From: an uncultured Prevotellaceae bacterium
GTDB taxonomy: Bacteria > Bacteroidota > Bacteroidia > Bacteroidales > Bacteroidaceae
Length of the DNA stretch: 64,000 nt
Assembly (NCBI GenBank): GCA_900314715.1
Contig: OMWI01000020.1
Span: 1 to 64,000, forward strand
Direction of reading: 5' to 3'
Shown piece after piece: positions 1 to 8,356 of this stretch. The number at the start of each line of letters is the position of its first letter. The first letter of the stretch is position 1. The notes under the pieces are model-generated. The model did not search any database. It was not told where the DNA came from and saw nothing but the letters and a program-made list of their open reading frames with translations. The position numbers and the translations under genes were made by a program.

Positions 1-184
1 ATCTATCAAAATATTTGTTTGATTTGTAAAGATTTGAGCGATTTCTACCCCAGAGGGGTACTCCAACCGACATTAGGAACTTATCACCACATTGAAAATA
101 TGATCACGACATCAACGACGGACAACCTTTCTTACCGTACCATTCTTGTACTTGATGATATGGATTCCCTTTTGAGTTGCGTCG
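1..184. repeat. Copy A of a duplicated gene-end cassette
   Basis: Bases 1-66 are identical to 2533-2598, and bases 92-184 are identical to 2599-2691. The two blocks are contiguous in copy B but separated in copy A by about 25 bases (67-91). The repeat covers the last 24 codons and stop of the LRR protein gene plus its downstream flank. The left edge may extend beyond the window. Confidence 0.95.
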
Positions 185-2217
185 ATGATATTACCTGAGA
201 GAGAATAATGGATTTCATCCCCGTCTGTGGCTTGATTGAATGTTGAAATGTCTAATGCCACCTCATCATCATTCAAGGGTAGTATCTCCTTGAAATTTTT
301 CCAATACGAACTATTCCTATACAACTCAACAGATTGGGCGGGTACATGGAGTGTCTTTTCCGTTACGTCTCCAAAAAGATTGTAATTGTTGACAGGAATT
401 TCAAGATGACAATACACATCCCGTAAATCATCCTCTATAAATGGCAACATATCAGGATCGGAAGCACCAAACCAAAATGCCATGTTGCCCATTTCCTCGA
501 CACTGGCTGGTATCACTATCGACTTGAGTATGCGATGAAGATTTTTTGTTTGGCCAAAAGCAAAATCTCCTATGGCTTTCACCGAATTAGGTAGGACAAT
601 CGAAATCAATGAACGATTTTCGGCAAAGGCGTACTTTCCGATATGTTTCAACGACGATGGCAACTGGAGAACACCACTGGATGCTTGCTCATCATAGGAT
701 GATGACGTTAACGGTTTAATGCCACTGAAAGGACACATATAAAACGCATAATCATCAATGGTCTCCAAACCTTCTGGCAATTGTATGGTTCTTAACGCCC
801 AACAAAAATGAAATGCGTTCTTACCGATACGCTTCACCGTATTTGGAATAATCACCGAATCTAAATTACAACTACGAAATATATCGTTTGGTATTTCCCT
901 CAAACCATCAGGTAAATACACTCTCGAAAGATTCTTACAACCTTTAAAAGCACTTCCCAAGTAATTCAACGAATGAGGAAGGGCGATGGAAGTAAGTGCC
1001 TCACATCTCACGAAAGCAGAGTCGCCAATGCTGACCACCGATTCGGGAATATTGATGGATGTTAAATTCAAGCAATCCATAAAGGCATTTTCATCGATAG
1101 TTGTCACGGTATTAGGCAAAGTTACGGAAGTCAGAAAATGACATTTATAGAAGGTAAATTCCTTGATTTCCTTCACATTCTCGGGAAAAGAAACCGACTT
1201 CATCTTCATTCCAAGGAAAGCCCTTTCGCCAATGTAATCCATGGATTCTGGCAGAATGATTTCACCAGGCATGACAGAGGGATTTGAGCCACAATTATTG
1301 AAAGCACTATCACCGATACGTCTCAGGGAATTGGGGAATGTAATGGAAGAAAGACCACTATAATAGAAAGCTTGGTCACCTATCTCCTCCAAAGCCTCTG
1401 AAAACGTAATTTCTCTCAATTTACTTGTATTTGAGAAAGCTTGTGGCTCTATCAGGGTCACCGAGTTTGGCATGGTCAACGACTTCAAGTTTTTACAACC
1501 AAAAAATGCCTGTCTGCCTATGGTTGTCACCGTATTAGGAACCGTAGAATTCATACACCCCATGACAAGCTTATCGGTTTTCGTCTCAATGATGGCATTG
1601 CAATCATTGCGAGAATCATACTTGGCATTGCCTTCTTCCACTTTGATTGAAGCAATGGAATAACACCCAGAGAAGGCATTAAGACTGATGTTTGTCAACG
1701 AACGTGGAATGACCAACGCCTCCAATTGGTCGCAGTCACTAAAGGCTTTACTTCCAATACTTTCTAAAGTATTCGGAAAGGACAAAGAAGTGAAATGGCA
1801 ACATGAAAAAGCCCATTCGCCAATAGACTTGAGTGAATTGGAAAAGGTAATGGAAGATAACCTGCAAATACTAAAAGCTTGCTCCTCTATCGTCACCACG
1901 GAATTGGGAATGACAACGGATGAGACGTAGATAAAATTATAAAAGGCACGATAGCCAATACAAGTAACGGGATACTTCACTCCATGAAGTTCCACTTCTT
2001 CTTGAAGATGTATTTCCGTCACATCTTTGTCAATTCCCTTAACAACCTTTGCTTCACCAGCGGAAACATTGACATCATAGATGACACCATCTACTTCTAT
2101 CGTTTCTGCCCATACAATAGGATTGCCGATGAACAGGAATACGCAGATGGAGAGAACAATCCTGAGGATAGGTTTTCCCCACATCTTGTTTTCATTCATA
2201 TTCGTTCTCATACTCAT
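112..2217 (-). CDS. BspA-like leucine-rich repeat secreted protein
   Basis: A 701-residue surface or secreted protein. A signal peptide hydrophobic core lies near residues 18-36, with likely cleavage after VWA. Most of the protein is a run of about 23-residue LRR_5 (BspA/TpLRR) repeats of the form 'L.SI.FPNSL..IG..AF..C', from about residue 85 to 620. BspA-family proteins of Treponema, Tannerella and Prevotella act in adhesion, so a binding role is likely but not shown here. The protein ends in a short basic tail (KGIHIIKYKNGTVRKVVRR) that is identical, also at DNA level, to the tail of the CotH-like protein next door. Start choice is uncertain: Met1, 3, 7 and 12 are all possible, and Met12 (2184) gives the most normal signal peptide. 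Its likely promoter lies at 2422-2429, which gives an unusually long leader. Confidence 0.85.
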   Translation of the reverse strand: MSMRTNMNENKMWGKPILRIVLSICVFLFIGNPIVWAETIEVDGVIYDVNVSAGEAKVVKGIDKDVTEIHLQEEVELHGVKYPVTCIGYRAFYNFIYVSSVVIPNSVVTIEEQAFSICRLSSITFSNSLKSIGEWAFSCCHFTSLSFPNTLESIGSKAFSDCDQLEALVIPRSLTNISLNAFSGCYSIASIKVEEGNAKYDSRNDCNAIIETKTDKLVMGCMNSTVPNTVTTIGRQAFFGCKNLKSLTMPNSVTLIEPQAFSNTSKLREITFSEALEEIGDQAFYYSGLSSITFPNSLRRIGDSAFNNCGSNPSVMPGEIILPESMDYIGERAFLGMKMKSVSFPENVKEIKEFTFYKCHFLTSVTLPNTVTTIDENAFMDCLNLTSINIPESVVSIGDSAFVRCEALTSIALPHSLNYLGSAFKGCKNLSRVYLPDGLREIPNDIFRSCNLDSVIIPNTVKRIGKNAFHFCWALRTIQLPEGLETIDDYAFYMCPFSGIKPLTSSSYDEQASSGVLQLPSSLKHIGKYAFAENRSLISIVLPNSVKAIGDFAFGQTKNLHRILKSIVIPASVEEMGNMAFWFGASDPDMLPFIEDDLRDVYCHLEIPVNNYNLFGDVTEKTLHVPAQSVELYRNSSYWKNFKEILPLNDDEVALDISTFNQATDGDEIHYSLSGNIIDATQKGIHIIKYKNGTVRKVVRR

Positions 2218-2280
2218 AGATTGGTTAGTTTAACATGATTCTTAATAACTTATTCAAGTTTCGCATTCGCTCAACTCGTT

Positions 2281-2402
2281 GGAGTTACAGGAGTGCAGGA
2301 GTTCAGGAGTTCAGACATTAGTAATGAAAGCTCTGTTTTCAATAGATTTCTAAGAATCAAGAGTATTGTCTGTACTCCTGTACTCCTGAACTCCTTTACT
2401 CC
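2281..2402. repeat. Large imperfect inverted repeat with internally repetitive arms
   Basis: The left arm (2281-2315) is built from repeats of GGAGTTCA/GGAGTGCA-type words. The right arm (2368-2402) is close to its reverse complement, made of TACTCCTG/AACTCCT words. The loop is about 52 bases. It lies between the likely promoter (2422-2429, minus) and the start of the LRR gene, so it would be in the 5' leader of that mRNA rather than acting as an ordinary terminator. Confidence 0.8.
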
Positions 2403-2421
2403 TTTATAGTACTTATGCTTG

Positions 2422-2429
2422 CAAATATA
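2422..2429 (-). promoter_or_regulatory. Putative -7 element for the LRR gene
   Basis: On the minus strand this reads TATATTTG, a perfect match to the Bacteroidetes -7 consensus TAnnTTTG. No convincing -33 TTTG at 19-20 bp is seen. If used, it gives a leader of about 200 nucleotides. Confidence 0.5.
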
Positions 2430-2532
2430 CACAAATTTTTTTACATAACCAAAAAAAGCAAATATTATATCAATGTGGTGATAACATCCCGAGGCAGTTG
2501 CCTACGGCGAGAAATCTTACAAATCTAACCAA

Positions 2533-2691
2533 ATCTATCAAAATATTTGTTTGATTTGTAAAGATTTGAGCGATTTCTACCCCAGAGGGGTACTCCAATT
2601 GAAAATATGATCACGACATCAACGACGGACAACCTTTCTTACCGTACCATTCTTGTACTTGATGATATGGATTCCCTTTTGAGTTGCGTCG
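2533..2691. repeat. Copy B of the duplicated gene-end cassette
   Basis: Identical to 1-66 plus 92-184. It holds the 3' end and flank of the CotH-like gene. A hairpin formed by 2512-2525 and 2553-2567 overlaps its outer edge and could help end transcription. A 15-base sequence near 2471-2485 is the reverse complement of bases 82-96, next to the insertion in copy A. Confidence 0.95.
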
Positions 2692-4385
2692 CTCATATTA
2701 CGTTTGTTTCCGTATAAGTCGTAGACGGTTTCTTGGGCGTTTGTCCATTCTTCCTTATTGCTTGCACCCGCAACATACTTTCCTATGCCTACGTTGCTCA
2801 CATAGTCGAAATATGAATCCATCAACTCAAACCGCCTGTCAATCCATTGGTCATAACGCTCTACACTATCCATATATCCCAGACTGATATACGGTTTCAC
2901 GCCCGTATTGTCTTCCGTCGCTTCCCACTCACACAAATCAAGCCTACAAATATCTCCTTTCTTGTATTCTTTCGTGGAATCCCAATCCGACAACTTATGA
3001 TAATGACGCCATTTATCTACGGGTTTCCAACACCAAGCATATTGCGGTTGTTGAATACACTTACTGTCTTTCCACCTTTCCCACTCCTTGGCATAGTTCT
3101 CTTCTCCTACCCTATCGTACCAATCGTGTACAAGCGCCTTTACCGTCCAACTTTCAATCATGTTATTGCGCCTCAATTGACAATAGCGCTCCCTGATTTC
3201 ACTCTTGAAATAGACGTGAATCCAATAGATGGGGCCCTCGGTATACAATGCCCAATAGTTGTCTACACCCGTCAAGTCGGCAGGACTGATTGTTTCCCCA
3301 CCCACATTGTTTCCGAACGTATAGTCAAGGTCGTAAGGTGCAACAAACCATTTCACGCCATCATAAGTAAACCATTGCCAATTTTTGGAGAATCCATCAC
3401 AATTGGCGATGAGATGATGCAAGCATACGTAATCCAACAAACTGGGTAAGTCAAACCTACGTGCGAACTCGGCTCGTATGGCTTCAACGCTTTGTTCTTT
3501 CGCCCTTATTTGCGAGAGGTCATTGCACACTTGCGAGAGTGACTCAATACACGCTCTCGTCTCGTCTGTCATCTCCTTGGGATTCCTGACTTCAAAAGCA
3601 TTCCAGTCAATGTCGCCATTCCAGAACGTGGTATTTGAAATCGTTCCATCCAAATGAATGTGTCTTGGATTCTTTTTACTTTGCGCCATGTTGTCGCGAT
3701 GCTTTTTCAATTGCCAACTGAAAATGCCGTAAAACTCACCATCGAGATAGACGATGCAAGGGAAACCGTCGGGATGGCATAATGCCTTTCGCTCGTCCTT
3801 GGCAAGACCATCAGAACGAGACCATGGGCGACCTTCCAAAGAGGTCATCAGATTGTAGAGCCTATAGCCCACCACGGCTACACCTCGCAAATAGTCATTA
3901 TAATATGCCTTGAGGTGAAAACCATCTTGTCCCACCCAATTGCCGATGGTAATGGTGGGCGTTTGCTCTCCCTCCCACTCATCATCGCAGAAATCCACCT
4001 TGATGTTCTTTTTCGGGAAATTCAACGAACTACTACCCTGTGCGTCTAATATGACGCGTTTACGAAAGTAGTTGGCTAACCCGTCGTACACTTCCATCCA
4101 ACAATGCAACGTGTCGCCCTTGTATTCAGGCAATCGTTGTGTACCCATGATATTCACGTACGCGCAACGGGGTTCGGGGATGTACACATCAGAATTATCG
4201 CTCCAGTCTCTCGTCTTTTCCTCATAGGGAGCAGAAGGAATCAAGAAGGGAATCTTCGGAAATCCCGTAGGAATAGAGGTTGGGTCTATCTTCCTCACCG
4301 AACCGAAATCGATGAACTTTGTCTGTGCAAAAATCATCGAAGCAACGAATGTCTGAAGAGTAATGATTATCAAGAATCTTTTCAT
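2619..4385 (-). CDS. CotH-like kinase family secreted protein
   Basis: A 588-residue protein with a signal peptide (MKRFLIIITLQTFVASMIFAQ). The body matches the CotH family, the atypical protein kinase fold first known from spore coat protein CotH. Visible signatures are GSSSLNFPKKNIKV (ATP-side lysine region), ANCDGFSKNWQW (catalytic loop region) and APYDLDYTFGNN (metal-binding Asp region). In Bacteroidetes such exported CotH proteins are common but their substrates are unknown. The C-terminus carries 'YDLYG...' followed by the same basic tail as the LRR protein, encoded by an identical repeat. A minus-strand -7 element lies at 4409-4416, just ahead of the start. Confidence 0.85.
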   Translation of the reverse strand: MKRFLIIITLQTFVASMIFAQTKFIDFGSVRKIDPTSIPTGFPKIPFLIPSAPYEEKTRDWSDNSDVYIPEPRCAYVNIMGTQRLPEYKGDTLHCWMEVYDGLANYFRKRVILDAQGSSSLNFPKKNIKVDFCDDEWEGEQTPTITIGNWVGQDGFHLKAYYNDYLRGVAVVGYRLYNLMTSLEGRPWSRSDGLAKDERKALCHPDGFPCIVYLDGEFYGIFSWQLKKHRDNMAQSKKNPRHIHLDGTISNTTFWNGDIDWNAFEVRNPKEMTDETRACIESLSQVCNDLSQIRAKEQSVEAIRAEFARRFDLPSLLDYVCLHHLIANCDGFSKNWQWFTYDGVKWFVAPYDLDYTFGNNVGGETISPADLTGVDNYWALYTEGPIYWIHVYFKSEIRERYCQLRRNNMIESWTVKALVHDWYDRVGEENYAKEWERWKDSKCIQQPQYAWCWKPVDKWRHYHKLSDWDSTKEYKKGDICRLDLCEWEATEDNTGVKPYISLGYMDSVERYDQWIDRRFELMDSYFDYVSNVGIGKYVAGASNKEEWTNAQETVYDLYGNKRNMSDATQKGIHIIKYKNGTVRKVVRR

Positions 4386-4408
4386 CGTTTTTGTTTGTTT
4401 TGATTACG

Positions 4409-4416
4409 CAAATATA
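4409..4416 (-). promoter_or_regulatory. Putative -7 element for the CotH-like gene
   Basis: The minus strand reads TATATTTG, matching TAnnTTTG, 24 bases ahead of the start codon. No clear -33 TTTG is seen. Confidence 0.5.
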
Positions 4417-4580
4417 CTACATATTATTGATACCTTTATTTTAAATAAAATAATTTATTCCTTCACGAATCTCCAAAAGAAGTAAATAAAGGAAAAATAT
4501 CGCAATAACACATTGATTTTCAATGAATAAAAATCTGTCACCCTAAAATCACCCTAACCAACTATCACGTTGAAGATTTC

Positions 4581-4668
4581 ATATACTATCTTTAGAATTC
4601 TTAAACATATTGTTTACAAAACGTAAATACACTCTTTACAATCTCCAACTACTCTCATTACAATTCCA
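4581..4668. repeat. 22-bp period array, four units (upstream of C10 protease)
   Basis: Units begin at 4581, 4603, 4625 and 4647. Each has an A-rich half-site, five bases, then a T-rich half-site (CTTTAG, GTTTAC, CTTTAC, CATTAC), then five bases, so half-sites alternate every 11 bp. The array ends about 46 bp before the -7 element of the protease gene. It accounts for the most structured part of the 359-bp gap 4386-4744; the rest is AT-rich without other visible features. Confidence 0.75.
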
Positions 4669-4714
4669 ACTGAAAATTTGCCAACTAATTGGTCATTATT
4701 TGAAAAAAAATTAG

Positions 4715-4722
4715 TATGTTTG
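4715..4722 (+). promoter_or_regulatory. Putative -7 element for the C10 protease gene
   Basis: TATGTTTG matches TAnnTTTG and lies 22 bases ahead of the start codon. A TTG at 4689-4691 is 23 bp upstream, a longer spacing than usual. An AAGGAG sequence follows directly before the ATG. Confidence 0.6.
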
Positions 4723-4744
4723 CACCAAAATAAAAATAAGGAGT

Positions 4745-7642
4745 ATGAACAAGAGATTTTCAATCGCATTATTGTCGTGGCTAATGGTCATGCAAGTGGG
4801 AGCAAACCCGATTAACAGAAGTGAAGCAAGGGCTATCGCTCAAGAATTTATTGGCGTGAATGACAATGCTGACGACAACGCACCTATCTCACCCTATTAC
4901 GTATTCTCACGTGGCGAAGGAAAGGGATATGTCATCGTAAGCGGAGACGACTCTACCACGCCGATTATAGGATATACGGAACAAGGCGACTTCGACGAGG
5001 CGCAATTGCCTCAACCTCTCAAGGACATGCTCGATAGTTGGGCGCAACGTATCAGCAAGGTACAGGAGAATCCGAACAATACGCCTTCGCGCATGAGTAT
5101 TCGCAAACGACTTGCAGCTGCGCAAAGAGGTATTGAGGCTTTCAAGGCTGATTGGAAAGACGTTGCTCCTCTGATACAAACACATTGGCACCAATCGTCG
5201 CCATATAATGACTTGTGCCCCACGAATCCCAATGGTGGAGGAAGAGCCGTAACGGGATGTGTGGCTACCGCCGCCGCGCAAATCGTATACTATTTCCGTA
5301 GAGACGTACCCGATACGTTGATGTATAACACGCCGAAATATAGCTATGGTTTCCCTGTTACTACGTCGCTTCCAAGAGGAACACAAATCAACTACAATAT
5401 CATGCGACTCTCAGGACATGGAACGGCAGCTCAAGACGAGGCTGTTGCGAAGCTGATGTTTGCCGTAGGTACCAGTTCGTATCTTACATACGGTGAGTCT
5501 ACCGCAGGTCAACCCGATGAAGCGGGCAAAGCCATTCGGGGCCAGTTCTTGATTACCAGCGACTATGTAGGGAAGTGGGACTTCTCGCAAGCAGGTTGGG
5601 AGAAACGAATCTATGAAAGTCTGGCAGCAGGAAGTCCGATGCTCTATGGCGGTACGCATTACGACGAGGCGAACAATGCCAGCGGACACGCCGTAGTATT
5701 AGATGGCTACCAAGCCCATTCTGGTCTTTATCACTTTAACTTCGGTTGGGGAGGCCAAGGCGATGGTTGGTATACGGTGGATGATGAAACGGGCATGAAC
5801 GGATTCAACAAAGACCAACGAGGTTGTTTAAACTTCAGGCCTACACGTCCGAACGTAGAAGCCAAGTTGGATAACGTGAAACTATACCAAAACGCTGAGT
5901 CGAACATCAAGGTGAAATTCATCAATCATGGAACGATTCCATACGCTCAAGGCGTGAAATTGTTTGCCAACACCCGACAAACATTGCCTTCCAAGGAAAG
6001 TATGAACATCACCGACCCAATTCCCGTGAACCAAGAAAGCGAATTGGTGTTCAAGTACAGACCTAATAGAGCTCAAAAGACTTGGATATTCGTGTGCGAC
6101 GCTTATAATCGCATTCTCGATTCTTGTTCGGTGGAAGTGTTGCCATCGGTAGCTGACCTTTGTGTGAGATCATTCTCCGTAGACGCGGGAAATGAGACAA
6201 CCACCGTAGACGACATCGTGTTCAAGACGGTGAATAACACTACTGCCAACATCTCGGTACGTTTTGAGAACATGGAAAATGGTACGTTCTGCCAACCAAC
6301 CTTGCGTTGCTTCTTGGAACAATACGACGTGGAAGGAAAGAAATGGTCGAAAGTAACCAATAAGTATCTTACCGAACTCACGTTTGAGGAACGTGAGACG
6401 AAAGACTTGGTGTTTAGCTTCGATAAGTTGAAGACTGGCACCTATTATCGCGCTTTCTTGGATCAAGCACCACACTCCGTTGCAAGCGGAAGCATTTACT
6501 TCGACATACCCGATTCCATCGTTTACTTCACCGTGCGCAACGCCGACCTTGCCGTGAGCGTGGAAGGACGTAGCGCCAAAGTAACAGGCACATGGAACGA
6601 TGCTGTATTCCTGAGTATACTCAACGACCCGTTAGTTTGTTCGTATGACATGACGGGCGTGAAAGACATCGTACAACGTCCAGCAATACCCAATCCAAAT
6701 GCCATCATCTACACCGATTATGAAGTACCAGGTGTTGACAACTTGGTGGTGAATGGTGTTTGCGACAACTTAGTTATCCATACCGCATACGAATTTCATC
6801 CCTCCACTCCATTCACCGCTCGTAAGGCGCAACTCGTCATCGACAAGGCGGAAACGGGCGTATGGAACGATGCAATGATTCCGTTTGCCGCACCCGTACC
6901 TTACGGAATGCAAGTGAAAGTGCCTGGCGAAATCAACCATTCCACTCACTACGTAGCATGGGATTATGCTGACGAAATCAACGCCAATACCATCTTCATG
7001 TTCCTACCCGACCACGACGGATTGAATACCATCGTGGGAGAGAACGTAACAGTTGGTACCGATACGATAGTAACGGCTTTCGACGGAAACATGTACGTTT
7101 CTACCTATAAGGCCGACATCGACGAGAAAGCAATGACGTTGACACTAAGGAATGGTTTGGCTTATTACATGCCCGTGGAGCAATCTACCGCTTTGGAACC
7201 GTTTACCGCCGTGCTGACACCTTATTTCAAGAATGGCTATCGCACATGGAAAGCCTCAACGGAATACCATATCGACAATTACTATCGTAGGTTGACGGAG
7301 AACATCAACAAGGCTTACCAAGAAATAGAACTTCACGGAAGCGAGGTTTCGAACGACGCTCTGAATGAGATGAAGAATGCGTTGAAACATGCGGAAGACT
7401 TCTTCACCTATCGACAAGCAGAGACGGAAGACGAGGCAAGTGCGGAGAATGATGCACTTAAAGCAGCTATCGAACAATTCATGAATGCCGTTGCAGACGG
7501 TATTGACGTGAATATCGCTGACAACTATCGCGAAATGCCCGTGGAATACTACAATCTCAACGGTCAGCGCATTACATCGCCCCAACGCGGAGTGATGATT
7601 GTAAGACAAGGAAATGTGACGAAAAAGATTTATGTCAAGTAA
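4745..7642 (+). CDS. C10 family cysteine protease (streptopain/SpeB-like)
   Basis: A 965-residue secreted protease. It has a signal peptide ending near residue 20, then a SpeB-type inhibitory prodomain (about 22-130, 'NPINRSEARAIAQEFIG'). The catalytic domain spans about 145-365. The catalytic Cys is residue 172 in TGCVATAAAQIVYYF, and the His is residue 315 in ASGHAVVLDGY, followed by the typical HFNFGWGGQGDGWY. The C-terminal 600 residues are beta-rich domains of unknown role, then a helical segment, then the tail 'YYNLNGQRI...KKIYVK'. This is far longer than SpeB itself and resembles Prevotella/Porphyromonas PrtT-type proteins. It is probably exported to degrade host or dietary protein. 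It is monocistronic with its own promoter. Confidence 0.9.
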   Translation: MNKRFSIALLSWLMVMQVGANPINRSEARAIAQEFIGVNDNADDNAPISPYYVFSRGEGKGYVIVSGDDSTTPIIGYTEQGDFDEAQLPQPLKDMLDSWAQRISKVQENPNNTPSRMSIRKRLAAAQRGIEAFKADWKDVAPLIQTHWHQSSPYNDLCPTNPNGGGRAVTGCVATAAAQIVYYFRRDVPDTLMYNTPKYSYGFPVTTSLPRGTQINYNIMRLSGHGTAAQDEAVAKLMFAVGTSSYLTYGESTAGQPDEAGKAIRGQFLITSDYVGKWDFSQAGWEKRIYESLAAGSPMLYGGTHYDEANNASGHAVVLDGYQAHSGLYHFNFGWGGQGDGWYTVDDETGMNGFNKDQRGCLNFRPTRPNVEAKLDNVKLYQNAESNIKVKFINHGTIPYAQGVKLFANTRQTLPSKESMNITDPIPVNQESELVFKYRPNRAQKTWIFVCDAYNRILDSCSVEVLPSVADLCVRSFSVDAGNETTTVDDIVFKTVNNTTANISVRFENMENGTFCQPTLRCFLEQYDVEGKKWSKVTNKYLTELTFEERETKDLVFSFDKLKTGTYYRAFLDQAPHSVASGSIYFDIPDSIVYFTVRNADLAVSVEGRSAKVTGTWNDAVFLSILNDPLVCSYDMTGVKDIVQRPAIPNPNAIIYTDYEVPGVDNLVVNGVCDNLVIHTAYEFHPSTPFTARKAQLVIDKAETGVWNDAMIPFAAPVPYGMQVKVPGEINHSTHYVAWDYADEINANTIFMFLPDHDGLNTIVGENVTVGTDTIVTAFDGNMYVSTYKADIDEKAMTLTLRNGLAYYMPVEQSTALEPFTAVLTPYFKNGYRTWKASTEYHIDNYYRRLTENINKAYQEIELHGSEVSNDALNEMKNALKHAEDFFTYRQAETEDEASAENDALKAAIEQFMNAVADGIDVNIADNYREMPVEYYNLNGQRITSPQRGVMIVRQGNVTKKIYVK

Positions 7643-7677
7643 GAAAATATTTTTATGATTTTTCTTGTTAAAATTCG

Positions 7678-7707
7678 TTGTCAGTTCAATCGTTTTTCGT
7701 ATCTTTG
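7678..7707 (+). promoter_or_regulatory. Promoter of the purH-mre operon
   Basis: A -33-like TTG at 7678-7680, then 19 bp, then TATCTTTG at 7700-7707. This is a good fit to the Bacteroidetes TTTG/TAnnTTTG pattern. The start codon lies 28 bases downstream and is preceded by AAGGA. Confidence 0.7.
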
Positions 7708-7735
7708 CGCTCTCATTTAATAAGGAAGTAAATAT

Positions 7736-8338
7736 ATGATGGAAACAAAACCAATAAAAACAGCCCTCATCTCCGTATTCCACAAGGATGGATTGGATGA
7801 GTTGTTGAAGAAATTGAACGAGGAAGGCGTGAAATTCCTCTCAACGGGCGGTACGCAGAAGTTCATCGAGTCATTAGGATACGAGTGCCAAACGGTGGAG
7901 AGCGTAACTACATATCCCTCTATCTTGGGCGGACGCGTGAAGACGCTCCATCCCAAAGTGTTTGGCGGCATCTTGGCTCGTCGCGACAATGAAGGCGACT
8001 TGCAACAAATGAAGGAGTACGACATACCTGCCATCGACTTAGTTATCGTTGACTTGTATCCGTTTGAGCAAACCGTGGAAAGCGGAGCATCTGCTGAAGA
8101 CATCATCGAGAAGATTGACATCGGCGGTATTTCGTTGATTCGTGCTGGTGCAAAGAACTTCAAGGATGTTGTTATCGTACCGAGCAAGGCAGAGTATTCA
8201 TTGCTGTTAAGCCTCTTAAACGCCAAGGGCGCACAGACAACGATAGATGACCGTAAGTTGTTTGCCGAACGAGCATTCGGCGTAAGCAGTCATTACGATA
8301 CGGCTATTCATAGTTGGTTTTGCAAAAATGACCAATAA
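7736..8338 (+). CDS. purH: IMP cyclohydrolase domain protein (PurH N-terminal half only)
   Basis: A 200-residue protein matching only the IMP cyclohydrolase (MGS-like) half of PurH, which normally is about 500 residues and bifunctional. Typical motifs are ISVFHKDGL, LSTGGTQKFI, GGRVKTLHPKVFGGIL, VDLYPFEQTV and IDIGGISLIRAGAKNFKDV. It stops right after SSHYDTAIHSWF, the point where bifunctional PurH runs on into the AICAR transformylase domain. It should close the purine ring (FAICAR to IMP), the last step of de novo synthesis. Only 18 bases separate its stop from mreB, so no remnant of a transformylase domain is present. The AICAR formylation step must be encoded elsewhere. Met1 and Met2 are adjacent; either could be the start. 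Confidence 0.85.
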   Translation: MMETKPIKTALISVFHKDGLDELLKKLNEEGVKFLSTGGTQKFIESLGYECQTVESVTTYPSILGGRVKTLHPKVFGGILARRDNEGDLQQMKEYDIPAIDLVIVDLYPFEQTVESGASAEDIIEKIDIGGISLIRAGAKNFKDVVIVPSKAEYSLLLSLLNAKGAQTTIDDRKLFAERAFGVSSHYDTAIHSWFCKNDQ

Positions 8339-8356
8339 AAAATCAGTTATTTAGAC

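Noticed and set aside
1688..2238. Plus-strand open frames opposite the LRR gene
   Set aside because: Antisense to regular LRR repeats with a clear minus-strand protein; no evidence of their own expression.
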